Shown here: one piece after another, positions 35,201 through 46,900 of the stretch
How positions within the stretch are numbered: position 1 is the stretch's first letter
Layout of the letters: each line of letters begins with the position of its first letter
From: Ditylenchus dipsaci
Lineage: Eukaryota > Nematoda > Chromadorea > Rhabditida > Anguinidae
DNA: 64,000 nt
Assembly (NCBI GenBank): GCA_004194705.1
Contig: SADC01001325.1
Span: forward strand, 248,001-312,000
Direction of reading: 5' to 3'
Program-made: the position numbers and the translations under genes
The notes under the pieces: generated by a model
What the model saw: only the letters and a program-made list of their open reading frames with translations
Databases searched by the model: none
What the model was told of the DNA's origin: nothing

Positions 35201-38200
35201 CAAGTGCATGAGAGGACTCACACAGGGGAAAAGCCTTATAAATGCAAATATTGCGAGAAAACATTTGCTCAATATGGCACCAAAACAGTGCATGAGAAGA
35301 GTGCTCATTTGGGGTGGGTTGCTTTTTGCTTGGGGTCTTTTAGTCCAATAATATTGAGAGTGTTTGCAGTATTCGCAACTACAAGTGTCCCAAATGCAGC
35401 AAGTGCCTATCTTCGCCGTCCGCTTTGTACACCCACAAAAAGACACATGGTGACAAGTCGTTTCAGTGCAACTTTTGTCCGAAAACTTTCACCCTGAAGA
35501 ATTACTTGAAGTTGCACATCAAACAGGTGCATGAACACAACGAGCGCAAACATGTTTGCAAGTTCTGCAGCAAAACCTTTGCTTATGCCGGCAGTTTGCA
35601 GGTAGTGTACTCGTCTATTTAGAATTGTTACTTATTTAGACATTTTTTCATTCAGGTGCATGTGAGGACACACACAGGCGAAAGGTATTTCCAGAAAAGT
35701 AACACAAAAAATTCACACAAATATGAAAATTTAAGACCATATATGTGCAAGTTCTGCCCTAAAGCATTTGCCAGTCAAGGCAATCTGCAGAGTCATGAAA
35801 GAACCCACACTGGAGAACGGTATGTGTCTCAGTAATAATACACAAGCGTATAAATTTAAATAATTTCAGTCCCTATACCTGTGAACAATGTGGTCGATCA
35901 TTTATTCAGGTTGGTCACTTTTTGGTCTGGCTTGTCCAGCAAGGATAAAACCTATCAAAATTCAGCTGTTATAGCTGAACAGGCTGTATGTTATATTAGA
36001 ATAGGACTCCCCCCCCTACCCTGTTTCAGAATTTTCAGACAAATAAATTGTTAATATTACTGCGATGTGTGAGGTTTGAGTTTCTGTGCCATTTTTAAAC
36101 TCGCGCCTGTTTTAATTTTGATTTTTTTGCAGTTTAGGACACACGTTTCCGCCCGTCCAAATACGCTATGGTCTATTCTGTGCCTAAATTCAAAAAATCT
36201 TAAACATCCACCAAAGATCCAAAAATAAATAATATTCAAAAAGCCGCGAATTCGATTTCACAAAAAGAACCAAGCGCCCCTATCCCGTTACTGCAGTTGG
36301 CCATAAAGAAATTAAAAAAAACAGAGGGAAGATCAAGGCAGGAAATATACTGTTCTCACATTTAAAGGCCATTGCCACGTGTTTTGAATTGTCCCCCACC
36401 AATCAAATTTTTTTTCGCCTAATCCTTCAACTTCTGTACGGATTTTCAGATTGGTTCTTAACAAAACAAGGCCTAGAAAATAATTTTAGGTATAGTTGTA
36501 TTAGAAACCAAGCTCAAAAATCCGTACAGAAGTTTAATGATTAGGAAATTTTATTGAATTTGCGGGGGACAACCGTTGTCGGAGACGGCACACGGCCCCT
36601 CAAAAACTGCATTCTAGTGCATTTAAAAATAAACAAAACGCCAAGATTTTTGAAAGTCTTTTCAAAATTTATTGGTTTCTTTCTTTTTTTTGCTTTTGCC
36701 GTGTAATTTTTTTTAGCAAAATATGAATTTTTCGAAACATAATTACACCATTTCAACCTTCTATGACACATAGCACACCATACACGAAGATGGTAAAGCG
36801 TCAAATTTCGCTATAAAATAACTAAAGTGCAAAAAATATCAAAAAAGCGAGACTTCAAAACAAAAGCAAAAATTTATCACCAATTCAAGCCAATAACAAA
36901 TTCACATCAAAACATTTTACTTCAGCATCATACACCGATTCCACAAATTATAGTTTTTCGTGTGAGCCTGCAGACCCACACAATTGGGAAATTGTGTAAC
37001 GTACAGCGCTGGCACCACATAATTAAAACAATCAGAAGACTTTATTCTCAAATCGTTAATACGAATCTAAAACTCAAATAGACCAAATTTTTAAGCCAAT
37101 TCATCACACACCCTATATCAACACCGCTCTATTCGAAAAGAAAGTTCAAGCAGAGATTTTTATGTCAGAAAAAAAACAAATGTGGGAACAACATAAGACG
37201 GTAACGGACGATTTTTAATAGGAGACGATGGCTGGTCAGCAATTTCCGGCTCAAGTTAACGAATCACTATACTTGGACATAGTTTGGTTCCATCCAGGAT
37301 AGCGTGCTTGGCCAGCTCTCCAGGCATGACGAGATGAACGGAGGTCTGGATTTCGCGAGAAGAAAGCGTACGAGTCTCGCCATACTTGACCAGGTGGGCG
37401 GATTCATCCAGCAAGCGGTCGAACAGATCGTTAACCTGAGAAAGAGATTAAGCTACTACACTACACTTGCAAAAATACCCACCAGATCTAAGCAGTCGGT
37501 TCCGACTTTAGTTAATTGACCAAGCGCCTACTTCTTGCCTGTTGATCCCTTGTCGAGTGATTGTCACCAAATCTCCTAGATAAAGGAAGTGGATTATTAC
37601 AAAGATACACACAATCTAACAAAAATTTACCTTTCGTAGTCATCACATCACACAGCAGAGCCAAATGCATGCTCAACTTCTTGTCCGTCATTCGCTTGCG
37701 ATCCAACTCAAGTCACTAAAACGAAAGCTCTTTCAAAATATCAGGTACAGCCATATGAAACAGCTTACGATGACGAAGTTCCCACACTTCTCTTGCTTTT
37801 GCACTTGCTGCTTTTCTTCTGTACTTCAATTTGCTTCATGTTTGACTTTTTAGACCATCGCTTGCATGCCAGAGCTTGAAATTTCCCGAATATCGGCTGC
37901 TCTTCAGCATCTTTTTGCATTTTTCGGGTATTGACCATTGCTAGACCTGAAACATAAATCTTTGTCTCGCATAAAAAACTCAAAAATTCGCATTTTTTCT
38001 AGCGCTTCATGCATTAAAAGATAGCGCAACAAATAAAGTCCCACGACAAACTATAAAAATCCTTAAAGGCCATTTTTCAGAAATCTCAGACCAAAAGAGT
38101 GAAACAACTGGCATTTTTCCGAGTAAAAATAGGGGTTTTCGCGTTTTCCATTTAACTTTTGCATAAAACACCTAAAATTTGCATTTTTTGTATACGTCTT

Positions 38201-40950
38201 TGGTACCAAAATGCAGCAAATTTACTCCTCTATCGAGCCTCCAGTTGCGTTTCAGGAAAACTCGACATAAAATAGTGCTAGAATCTCAATCGAGTCAACT
38301 AGATGAAAAAAATTTCTTTGAAATTTTCACAGAAATCAATTATAGCTTCGAAATTTTGCATGTTTTATGGGCAAGTGATGGCTTGTTCGAAAGCGCTGAA
38401 TGTGTGAGTTTTTTTGACAATAAACTTACATGAGGTACAGCGAAAAAAGTAAAACCAGAAGTGCTGGATAAAATAAACTAAAAAACAGCGGTTTTTCAAA
38501 TTTTTGATTTGGCGCCAAATTTCGCTAATGCACTAGAATGCAGTTTTTGAGGGCCGTGGGCAATGGCCCTTTAACAAAAAATATATACAAAGAAAGTTCG
38601 CATAAAGGGTTGTGTGAAAATAATATGTTATATTTCAGAAATCGCAACTGACTGCACATGAAGCCACCCACTCTTATGTGCATGGATCTTCTTCTTCCGC
38701 TGCCGGGCTGCTGCTGCTGCCGCCCTGGAACTGCAAGAAGAGGAAGAAGAAGCCATGGAGAACTGCCAACAGGAGCCAGTCGATTCCCCAACCAGCCCTA
38801 TGTCCAATCAGCTCTGCTTTCATCTAATTCCACTATAAACTCTGCCGGAAACACCTACAATCGCAAGCAAAATGAGTTTGTGTGCAAGTTTTGTGGCAAA
38901 CGATATGCTTATGCCTCCAGTCTCTATGTGCACACTCGTCTGCATACTGGTGAAAGGCCTTCAGGTAATACTACTCTTATTTAAATATTTGGCCATGGCT
39001 CGAGTATGTTCACACTTTGAATTAAGCACAAACAATAATTTTGACCCTACCTAGATATTATTCCCCGCTTCTCCCCACAATCAAATTTTTCTAAAATATT
39101 CCTAAACACCACATTTCGACCCAAAATTACCTCAGAAGCCCCGAAAAAGCATTATTTTTGAGTTCTGCTCAATGAAGAATTGAGCTTTAGGCACGTTGAA
39201 AAGTGAGTTACTTTTTGGCACTCTAAAACTCTTTTCTGACCAAAAATCAAAAAATTGTCATTTATGTCAAGCTTCTGAGGTGATTTTGTATCGAATATGT
39301 AAAAAAAATTGAGAAGGGGTATATATAAGAAGGGCCAGAATTTCACTAAACTCATGTTGCTTTCTAGGTGCAATTTCTGTGACAAATCGTTCACCAATCA
39401 GGGTAACATGCAAGTGCATCAACGAGTTCACACTGGCGAAAAGCCGTACAAGTGTGAAGCCTGCAGTAAAAGCTATGCCCAAAAGGTGGGACTCAAAATC
39501 CACCAAGAACAGTGCCAAATTCATTTGAATCGGCGTGGCTCCGTGATGACAATTGGCACAAACGAGTCAGAGTCCAGTCCTAGCGTGGCTGAAGACGATG
39601 GGCACTTAGAAGGCGGTATGATGATGGTGTCTGATGATGATAAACAACAACACAATGACAGTCTCACCAGTTTTCTTAGTAAGTATATTTGCAGAAAATT
39701 CTGGCGTAGGTATTTTTGTGCCACTTTTTCGCCTTTTTTGAATTCGCGCCTTTTTGAATTTTTGTTTGTTTTTGGATGCTCGGTGCATTTTTTCTGCTTT
39801 TTTAACTTAGGAGGAGCGTTAAGCGTTGGCTGGGCCAGCACACGTTCGAAGTGGCTCAAAAATGTAGCACAAAATGCAAAAATCAAATTAAAAAAATGAG
39901 AAAAGGTGGAAAAGAATCTAAAACCTCAAATTATTGCTTTCTTTAACCATTTTGCAGATGGAGCTCTGAAACAGCGTCAACAAGCTTCCCTGAGCTCCCC
40001 ATCACAAACCTCTTCTGTGTTTTCCTCTCCACTGCACTCCCACAGAAGCTCTTTCTCAGAGAATTTCTCAGTAATGAATGGAGGGTGTCCAGCACAATCT
40101 TCATTCTTTGACCTTCAACCATCTCGTCCACTGCAATCTCATCTAGGAGAGTCCTTCGGGCAAAGCAACCTACTGAAATTGTCCAGCTCTCAGCACCACC
40201 ACCATCCGTTTGGCCCTCAGGGATGCAATAACAGTGGAGGGACCAGAGGTCAAGCCTCCTTTATGGTGGATTCGCCCAACACACTGCTGCAATCGCCAAC
40301 CTCCTTTCTGCAACAACACTCCAGCACACCTGACTTGGCCGCACTAGCCGCTGCTATCTCAGCCCCACCCACCACTCCTACCACTCCACTTCAACCAAAT
40401 GCAGGAGTGGTGGTCTCACTAGCTGCACTGGCTGCTGCTGGCGCCAACACCAACAACCAATCTTTGGCAAGTTTGTTGTTGGAGCAGTTGGACTCGCATC
40501 ACCAGCAGCAACAACAACAGCAGCAATTGGCGCACTGAAAGCACTGATGGAGCTGTCTTCATCAGTGTCTTCTTCTGGCAATCCATCCATGGGGCAATTG
40601 GATAGACCTCAACCAGTGTATGCAACTCACACCCAGCAGCCTGCTTTTCAGTTGCTGAACTCGCAGATCCACCAACAATTGCTGAACCAGCTGCTATTTC
40701 AAAGCGCCCCTCAACAGTCCCCCTCTTTGGCCAGTTGAACAATAACAACAATTCCAGCCAGTTGATCAACTTCAACAATACTGCCCTATTCCAGACCAAC
40801 ACCACCCCTATTGGAGATGTGGTGGGGTCAGCTGTGAGAACAGCTCAGCAACAGCAGCTGGCTGCAGCAGCTGCATTGCATGACTTCTCCAAACAGCAAA
40901 CATCAGCCACCGTCCATACAGTCGACCAACACCCGCAATCTTCTCATTGA
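32272..40950 (+). CDS. Eleven-finger C2H2 zinc-finger transcription factor
   Basis: Probable sequence-specific nuclear DNA-binding regulator; ortholog not identified. Exons: 32272-32491 (5' end not found), 33926-34015, 34687-35098, 35153-35313, 35370-35601, 35656-35684, 35736-35819, 35870-35909, 38639-38964, 39368-39678, 39958-40950. The N-terminal part is Ser/Gly/His-rich. Fingers, with TGEKP-type linkers after several, include [90 protein letters not shown] and [10 protein letters not shown]. The last, [15 protein letters not shown], ends in Cys and is C2HC-like. The C-terminus is Gln/Asn/Ala-rich, as in activation domains. Single-base frame breaks fall near 34,890, 38,710, 38,815, 38,960, 40,525 and 40,732; each side reads as plausible protein. 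The eighth finger is split by the 2.7-kb intron that holds an H2B-like gene. A first coding exon and true start are missing. Confidence 0.9.
32692..32953. mobile_element. CGACGA-armed foldback MITE, copy 2
   Basis: Same TGGCTCATTTATAAACGTTG ends and GTCGTC arms as copy 1 at 4,762-5,005. Lies in an intron of the zinc-finger gene. Confidence 0.82.
33274..33508. mobile_element. TTAA foldback, B left and A right arm
   Basis: TTAA borders; left GTCTACGACAACGGCTGTCC (B), right the inverse of GGGCCATTGCCACCTGTTTT (A). Core as in sister copies. Intronic. Confidence 0.82.
33512..33893. mobile_element. 5'-truncated pogo-like foldback
   Basis: Right end GAGGTTTGACTG followed by TA. Arms with TAGAGTCCGACAC and GCCGATCG blocks. 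The left end is missing and abuts the TTAA foldback. Intronic, 32 bp before the 33,926 exon. Confidence 0.75.
36366..36600. mobile_element. TTAA foldback, A left and B right arm
   Basis: Left border TTAA; left arm GGCCATTGCCACGTGTTTTG; right arm complement of GTCTCCGACAACGG. The right border is not TTAA. Lies in the large intron of the zinc-finger gene. Confidence 0.75.
37251..37690 (-). CDS. Divergent histone H2B-like gene
   Basis: On the minus strand the last exon (start 37,435) reads [20 protein letters not shown], then [20 protein letters not shown], then [11 protein letters not shown]. This is the alpha2-L2-alpha3 and C-terminal region of H2B ([20 protein letters not shown]). The tail is broken by one apparently missing base; the alternative frame gives MSKYSDSLT and TGA at 37,251, matching the usual TKY end. 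The exon before it (37,483-37,575) joins in phase through [11 protein letters not shown] but needs one frame correction further upstream. An exon ending at 37,631 supplies [16 protein letters not shown] Lys-rich frame at about 37,765-37,945 ([10 protein letters not shown]) may be the N-terminal tail. Replication-dependent H2B genes lack introns, so this resembles a divergent or germline variant, or a decaying copy. It lies inside an intron of the zinc-finger gene, antisense. Confidence 0.72.
38036..38600. other. Intron sequence with TTAA-foldback end
   Basis: No exon seen. GGGCAATGGCCCTTTAAC at 38,555-38,573 is the right terminus of a TTAA foldback whose left part is not recognisable. Confidence 0.5.
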
Positions 40951-41204
40951 CGGGCCAATATTCCAAATTATTATTTAACTTTTGTCTTTCATCATCATCC
41001 AAGTCCCCTTGCTTGTGTTGTGCATGGAGCAGTGCTTGTCCTTGTTGTATTAAACGCAGAAAACCAGACAATTTGGTCTTTCATTTTATATTTATGCAAT
41101 GAATTTTTGTTTTCTTTTTATTAATCAGTGTTATTGGTTTACCTAAAGTTATATTCGTCCTAAATCTAGTCATCATGCCCATTGGAATGTGCAGAACAAA
41201 AGGA

Positions 41205-41438
41205 GCCCTATATCATAATCGGTCCCATTTTTGCCTTGGTCCCCCTTGTTGATTTTTTATGTGATTTTTAGGCATATGCAAGGGTTGTCCAGCGTATGTT
41301 GGGCGGGCTTCAACTTCATGTTTGATACCGTCCTAATACACGCTGGTTGACCCTGCCCAAGCCTAACACTAATCCTAAGAACTAAAAAAACCCAACAGAG
41401 GAACCAAGGTAAAAACGGGACCGATTCTGACATAGGGC
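41205..41438. mobile_element. GGCCCTATCCC family, diverged copy 3
   Basis: Left AGCCCTATATCATAATCGGT, right inverse ending ATAGGGC; interior CCAGCGTATGTTGGGCGGG and CTTGGTCCCCCTTGTTG as in copies 1 and 2. No target duplication is evident. Lies about 250 bp 3' of the zinc-finger stop. Confidence 0.7.
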
Positions 41439-41998
41439 CAGAAAAGTGGCTAAAGTTGCTAAGCAAGACTTTGATTTTTTAATTCTGCACACATTCTGCG
41501 ATTCAATTGAATATTTTTGGTTAGTATTCGTAAATGTATTATTGTATAATTGTAGGAGTGTGAAAGTAATAAGGATACTGCTGAAGAAATTGCCGTCTTT
41601 CAACATTTATAAATATTTTACTTATTGTGATCTATAAATTGTTATGCTTGTTCTGTCTTTCCCTATCTGTAAAAATATCCTTTTTTCCATTTTCACATGT
41701 GCAATCTTGACATATTTTGTGTTTCGGTTAATCCAAAGGTCAAACCGGTGTTGAACTACTATGCGTTCAATTAAAGGAATATAGACAACCGATGCAAGAT
41801 TTCTTATTTCAAATTTTAAAACTCGAGTGAAAGAAGTAAATAAAATCATTTAATAAAGATGAATTGTTGAAATTATAACAACAGCATAAATATGAAAAAG
41901 CATAGTATAGACAACAAAATAAGAATAAAGAAACAAATTTCAAAGCTTATCTTAGTTCCTCTTCTACGGCCTTTCAAAGGAGTCAAAAATGGGCAGTA

Positions 41999-42083
41999 CA
42001 GTTAAAGTTCGATATAACGTACACCCTGGGACCAGGTCAGGTGTACGTTATATTGGGGTGTACGTTATATCGAAGTTTGACTG
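41999..42083. mobile_element. Short pogo-like MITE
   Basis: 85 bp, CAGTTAAAGTTCGATATAAC and near-inverse, TA borders. Confidence 0.8.
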
Positions 42084-43194
42084 TAGGCGACTTCTGAACA
42101 ATTAAAATTAATTTTTCCGGGAAACTGAAAAACTTTTCAAATTTGACTAGAAAAAGGGTCTTTGCAATATCGTGCGTATTTCGAAATTATTCATACTGAA
42201 AAATTTTCTAAACTATTTATTTGCAACAAAACATTTCTGCAATTTAAACTTTTTTAGTTAATATCCCAGTGTGGGATAAAAAATGGTGACGAAAATACAA
42301 TGAAAAAGAAGAATTTAAAAAATTCGAAAATGCGCAGGGTATTCCGAAGAATTACTAGAAAAAGTTACATACTTCAAAGGGCCTCTAGTTTTTCAAAATT
42401 CTAACTTTTAAGAAAATTCATTTGATAAATATGAAAGAGGAGATTCTCAGCTTTCGTTTGCTACATAAAACTTCTCAAAAATGCTATTTTTCGGGTTTTT
42501 GAGGGGTCAACTGAGGGGTCAACTAACCCCTCAAAATTGAGGGTCAACTAAGTTGATCCCTAAAAAAGTTCAGGAGGCTGAACCTAAAAATTTCAAATGT
42601 GATATATATGACGTATATCTGCTTTTCAATTTCACCTTATTATTAGCCATTCTTTGTTTGTCTAATAATAAAAAAATGTGCATAAAAATTTAAAATTTGA
42701 AGGTGTCCATGGATGGGGTTGAACTCGCCTGATTTCAAGAAAAATAGTTTTTTCTAGTCTTTACGCAACAAAATCTAACGCTTCACCCATTGCGCCATTG
42801 AATTTGGAAAAAATGTATTTCCTTCCTATTTTGAAAGCCGTGTCTCCGACGGCAAAAAAGCGATTTCCACAAACACAACAAAAACAAAATTAAAATCAAT
42901 GGTAGCTGGCCCTTCTAAACCTACAAATTGCAGATTTTTATAAAACATCGAAATAAAAAAATAGCTGTGAAAATAATAAAAACCCTGGGCATCTACAGTC
43001 GAGTTTAGATGTAGTGGCACCCGCCTTGACTCCGGTACCCTTTTTACCTCAATTTTCGAAAAACTTTGCCAAATCTGAATCATCAGTCCAATCAGAGAAA
43101 TCCTGATTTTATCTGTCATTTTTTCTAAGAAGGCGCGCGGGTATTAACGGCATGAATGTGTGATTATCAAAATTAAGTTATTAAAAGACCATAG

Positions 43195-43550
43195 TTTTCG
43201 AACGCAGCGGCATCTCCAAAATTTGAATTGGCGATGGACGCTTTTTTACTCCAAAAATTCTCAAAATGTTTTTCAAATTTTTTTATATTTTAAAATTAAA
43301 ATTTCGTGTGTCAGTCAGGAAAATCCTAATCTGATGCCAAATTATAGTTCATAGAAAGTCGGCTTATTTGTCTAATCTGGTAATGTCAAGCGACGTCGGG
43401 TTCGACTAGTCGTCAATTCAAGATTTGAAAAAAAATTAGATGCAAACAAAAAATAGTTTAGAAAAATAATTGGTGATATTTTCAGGGTAAAAAAGTGCCT
43501 TCCGCGAATTCTAGTTTCGGATGTGCTGCTGCCTTCAAAAACCACGTCCT
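43195..43550. mobile_element. TTAA foldback, long-arm version
   Basis: TTAA at both borders; left AAGACCATAGTTTTCGAACG; arms as in 22,262-22,627 but more diverged. Confidence 0.78.
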
Positions 43551-43985
43551 TTAAAAGCATTCATAAAATTAGAATCGCTACGCTCTTTTAGATTCAACAA
43601 AACTTTTCGAAAATTCGGGTAAAAAGGCGGGAACTGCCTAGGCGGGAACAAACTCGAAACAGCCATCCTCATCTCGAAAAGGGTTTTTCGCAAATATTTT
43701 GCTATGTCTTTTTTTCTTCTTCAAAGAATGATATTTGAGTTGCAAATCTAAATTAACGTCCGTACTATGAATAATTTCTAAGATCTAACGTAGGGCAGGA
43801 AACCAACCAAAACTTCTTTTCAATGGTCAGCATGTACAAGCGATACTTTTGATTTCTATCCTCCTCTTTTGTCATACAGTTTCACTCTCCACATCCAAAA
43901 AAGAGGAACGACTTTTCCTTTGTGAAATTGAGCATGAAACAAACTTGAGTTCATACTTTTCCTTAGAGGTTCTTTTTTAGTAATT

Positions 43986-46900
43986 ATGTTGATTTTGCAA
44001 GCTTGCTATTTATTGATCAGTTTTTTGTTGGTTGGATTAGTGACAGGTCTTTTTTTAACTGACTTTTTTGCTGCCCAATAAACCATTGGAGTGTGTTTTA
44101 GCCATGAACTTTGAGCCAACTCGTTGCACTGACTCCAACCGAACGGTGTATCTGAGGACAGAAGCAGTTATAGTAGGTCAGAATACCACCTAACTAATTT
44201 TTATGCCTTTCTTTCAAATTTCAAATACATTGAATATAGAAGAGCCCGCGGCAGTCACACTCATTGATTTGTCACTAAATGAATGTGCAAAAAAGTGTAC
44301 TGGCAATATTGATGTAACTATTCCTGACTTTAGTAGCCATCTTTATTTCCCATAATTTTGCTGTTTCAGGGAATCGATTGTCGCTCATTCGAATACAATT
44401 CGGACAAGCAAAGCTGTGCCCTGAAAGAGTCTAATGGACAAGTTTGTCACCTATAACCTTTTTGCAAACAGAATAGTTTTGCTTTAGCCATTTGGGCGTT
44501 CCATTTTGTCATCAGCAAATCAGCCTGGAGTTGCCTTTTTCAAAAAATTTGTATTCCAAGTTAGTTAATTTATTTAAGTTTCAAGCTGCATGGCTAAAAT
44601 AGTAGTCTTTGCATGTTTGGTTGCTAATATGGTTGATCAATGCGAGAATAATATAATATAAGTTACCGTATTTTCTCTATTAATTACCCGGGGTAATTAT
44701 TTTTCAACCCCTGAAAAATCGAAAAAAAATATTTCGATTTTGAGATTTTTGGGTGCTCAACCAAAATCTAAAAAGGGTAATCAACTAAGTTCGTGGTGAT
44801 TAAGAAAACGCAAAAAACAGATTTGCAAAATAATTTTTCTGAGCTGAGATACAGGGTGCCTATGGGGGGTAATTAATAGAGAGGGGGTAATAAATAGAGA
44901 AAATACGGTATATAGTCTTTCTAAAAAAAATTAAACTCGCTTATATATCAGCAATAAAAATGATATTTTTTTAAAAAAATTTCACTTTTCAAAAAATCAA
45001 ACTCTTTTTTATTTTTTAAATTTTGCGTCAAAATAATTTTCAAGGTTACAAAATAGCGATACCGTACTTTTTCTAATAAAAGGGCGTGCTCACTTTTTTT
45101 TTCAAAAACATTTTGACATGAATCTTGAAATTTGGGTTCTTAAAACACCCGTATGGGTGTCTGCTTCTAGGAAAGTGACCTCGTATTGAGAAAAATACTG
45201 GGCTATGGTATAGAGTCCCCCATAGCCCCCCCCCTCCTCCCCATACACCCTTACTTCCCTTTAAAAAAGTTTTGGCGCGAATTTATCGTAAAGATCGTAG
45301 CGATTCTGGTTTTTGAATGCTTTTAAAGGACCATTGTTTTTAAACCCGCGGCATATCCGAAATTTGAATTGGCGGTAGACACTTTTTACTCCGAAAATAT
45401 TCAACAATTATTTTTCTTACCCTTTCTTCTTGAGGAAAAGTGAAATTTGCGCTGGCTGAGGGGGGGGGCGGAATCTATACTGTTTCCAATTTTGTACAAT
45501 ATGACTCCCTTCCTACAAAAATAGTCAAAACTTATTTTTTGAACATTTTACTTTTTTACAAAAAAAATTTAATTTCCATCCTTGCTTTATAAAAACTCTG
45601 ACAAGAGCTTTAAAACATATAATTTTTCAATTTAAAACTTAGGTGATGAACTTTGTTCTGCACCATACACTTTTGATCGCTTCCCTCAGCACGTTTTAAG
45701 CGGCCATGCTATGGAGGTAGTTCACAATTCTTTTAATTCTTCTTCTTTTAAAGTTCAAATATTTTTACCTATTGTCCATGTTGTAAATTTGTTAAAGCTA
45801 GAATTGCAATAACTAACACATTTTGAAGTACAAAGTGATTTGAAGGTGTTTGCTACGGACAACCTCAGTTCTTGTTTGCTAAGTAAGTTTAAGTGATATT
45901 GGTAAGTTTGCTAACTTTCTTGTTTGCTAGAGTGTTTGGAGTCAAGGAAGAGGATGCATATGGACTGTCGTTCTGTGATGTACTTCTACGAGTCTGGCCA
46001 GTGCATTTTGAACCGAGAACACCAGAAGACTGTTCCCACCAACATGTTCTCCAATGAAACACACTTCCAGCTGGTCGACTACTTTGAAAACAACTGTTTT
46101 GATAGTGGGCATATCTATTAACGTTATTTGTGTTCCAATTATGTCAACAAATTATAGTCAACTGTTTTGGAGACTCCCAACTTCATTGGATATCAACACA
46201 GGATTTTGGAATCGACAGCAGAAAAGATGTGGTGTTAAATGGATTTTCAGTAGAGCAGTGCAAACAAGCCTGTCAAGTTGGTTTCATATTTCTTTTTGTG
46301 CACTTTTTTGCAAAAATTATTTTTAAAAAGTTGTTTAAAAGCTTTGTTTTTACACATTTTCCATACTTTTTTTCTTAATTGATACCAATGCAAATTTTTT
46401 CCAGAAATGTCTATAGCGAATTTATATTAGTTGGGTAGATCTACGGCTGTAAAAAAGATGGATGTGAAAAGAGCGGTCAAATTAACTGAGTTTTTGAAAA
46501 ATCACATTTTCTATAAATATATCAGGGTGGCGCAAATTTCGGTTCTATTTTAAAATCGGGTATCAAAAAACAGCTTACTAAAAAACAACAGGGTGGTACC
46601 AAGCTGTTTTTTGGCACCCGATTCTAGAATAGAACATAAATTTTCGCTGGGATTTGTTCTACTCATATTGATTTAAACCAATTGCGTATCGACGAGACCT
46701 TTTTTTGTTTGAAAGAAGACGTTCTGGGCAATCGAATGACACCGAACATGCATAAAGACATTTATGAAAAAAATATCAACAAAAACGTCAACGAATTTTA
46801 ATAATGAAAAACACCGAATTTCGTTCAAATTTGCCAAACTTTTGCTCCACCCTTCCTCCTTGGACATCAATACATGGTGGGAGTAGCCGAGAGTAGCTGT

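Larger units (their letters stand above)
41440..43980. other. Intergenic with MITEs; no gene seen
   Basis: Apart from the MITEs at 41,999-42,083 and 43,195-43,550 this is AT-rich sequence. GTCAACTAAGGGG-type short repeats lie at 42,505-42,560. ORFs of 62-97 aa lack support. Confidence 0.4.

Noticed and set aside
39521..39886. 121-aa minus-strand ORF
   Set aside because: Antisense shadow of a zinc-finger exon and its adjacent intron.
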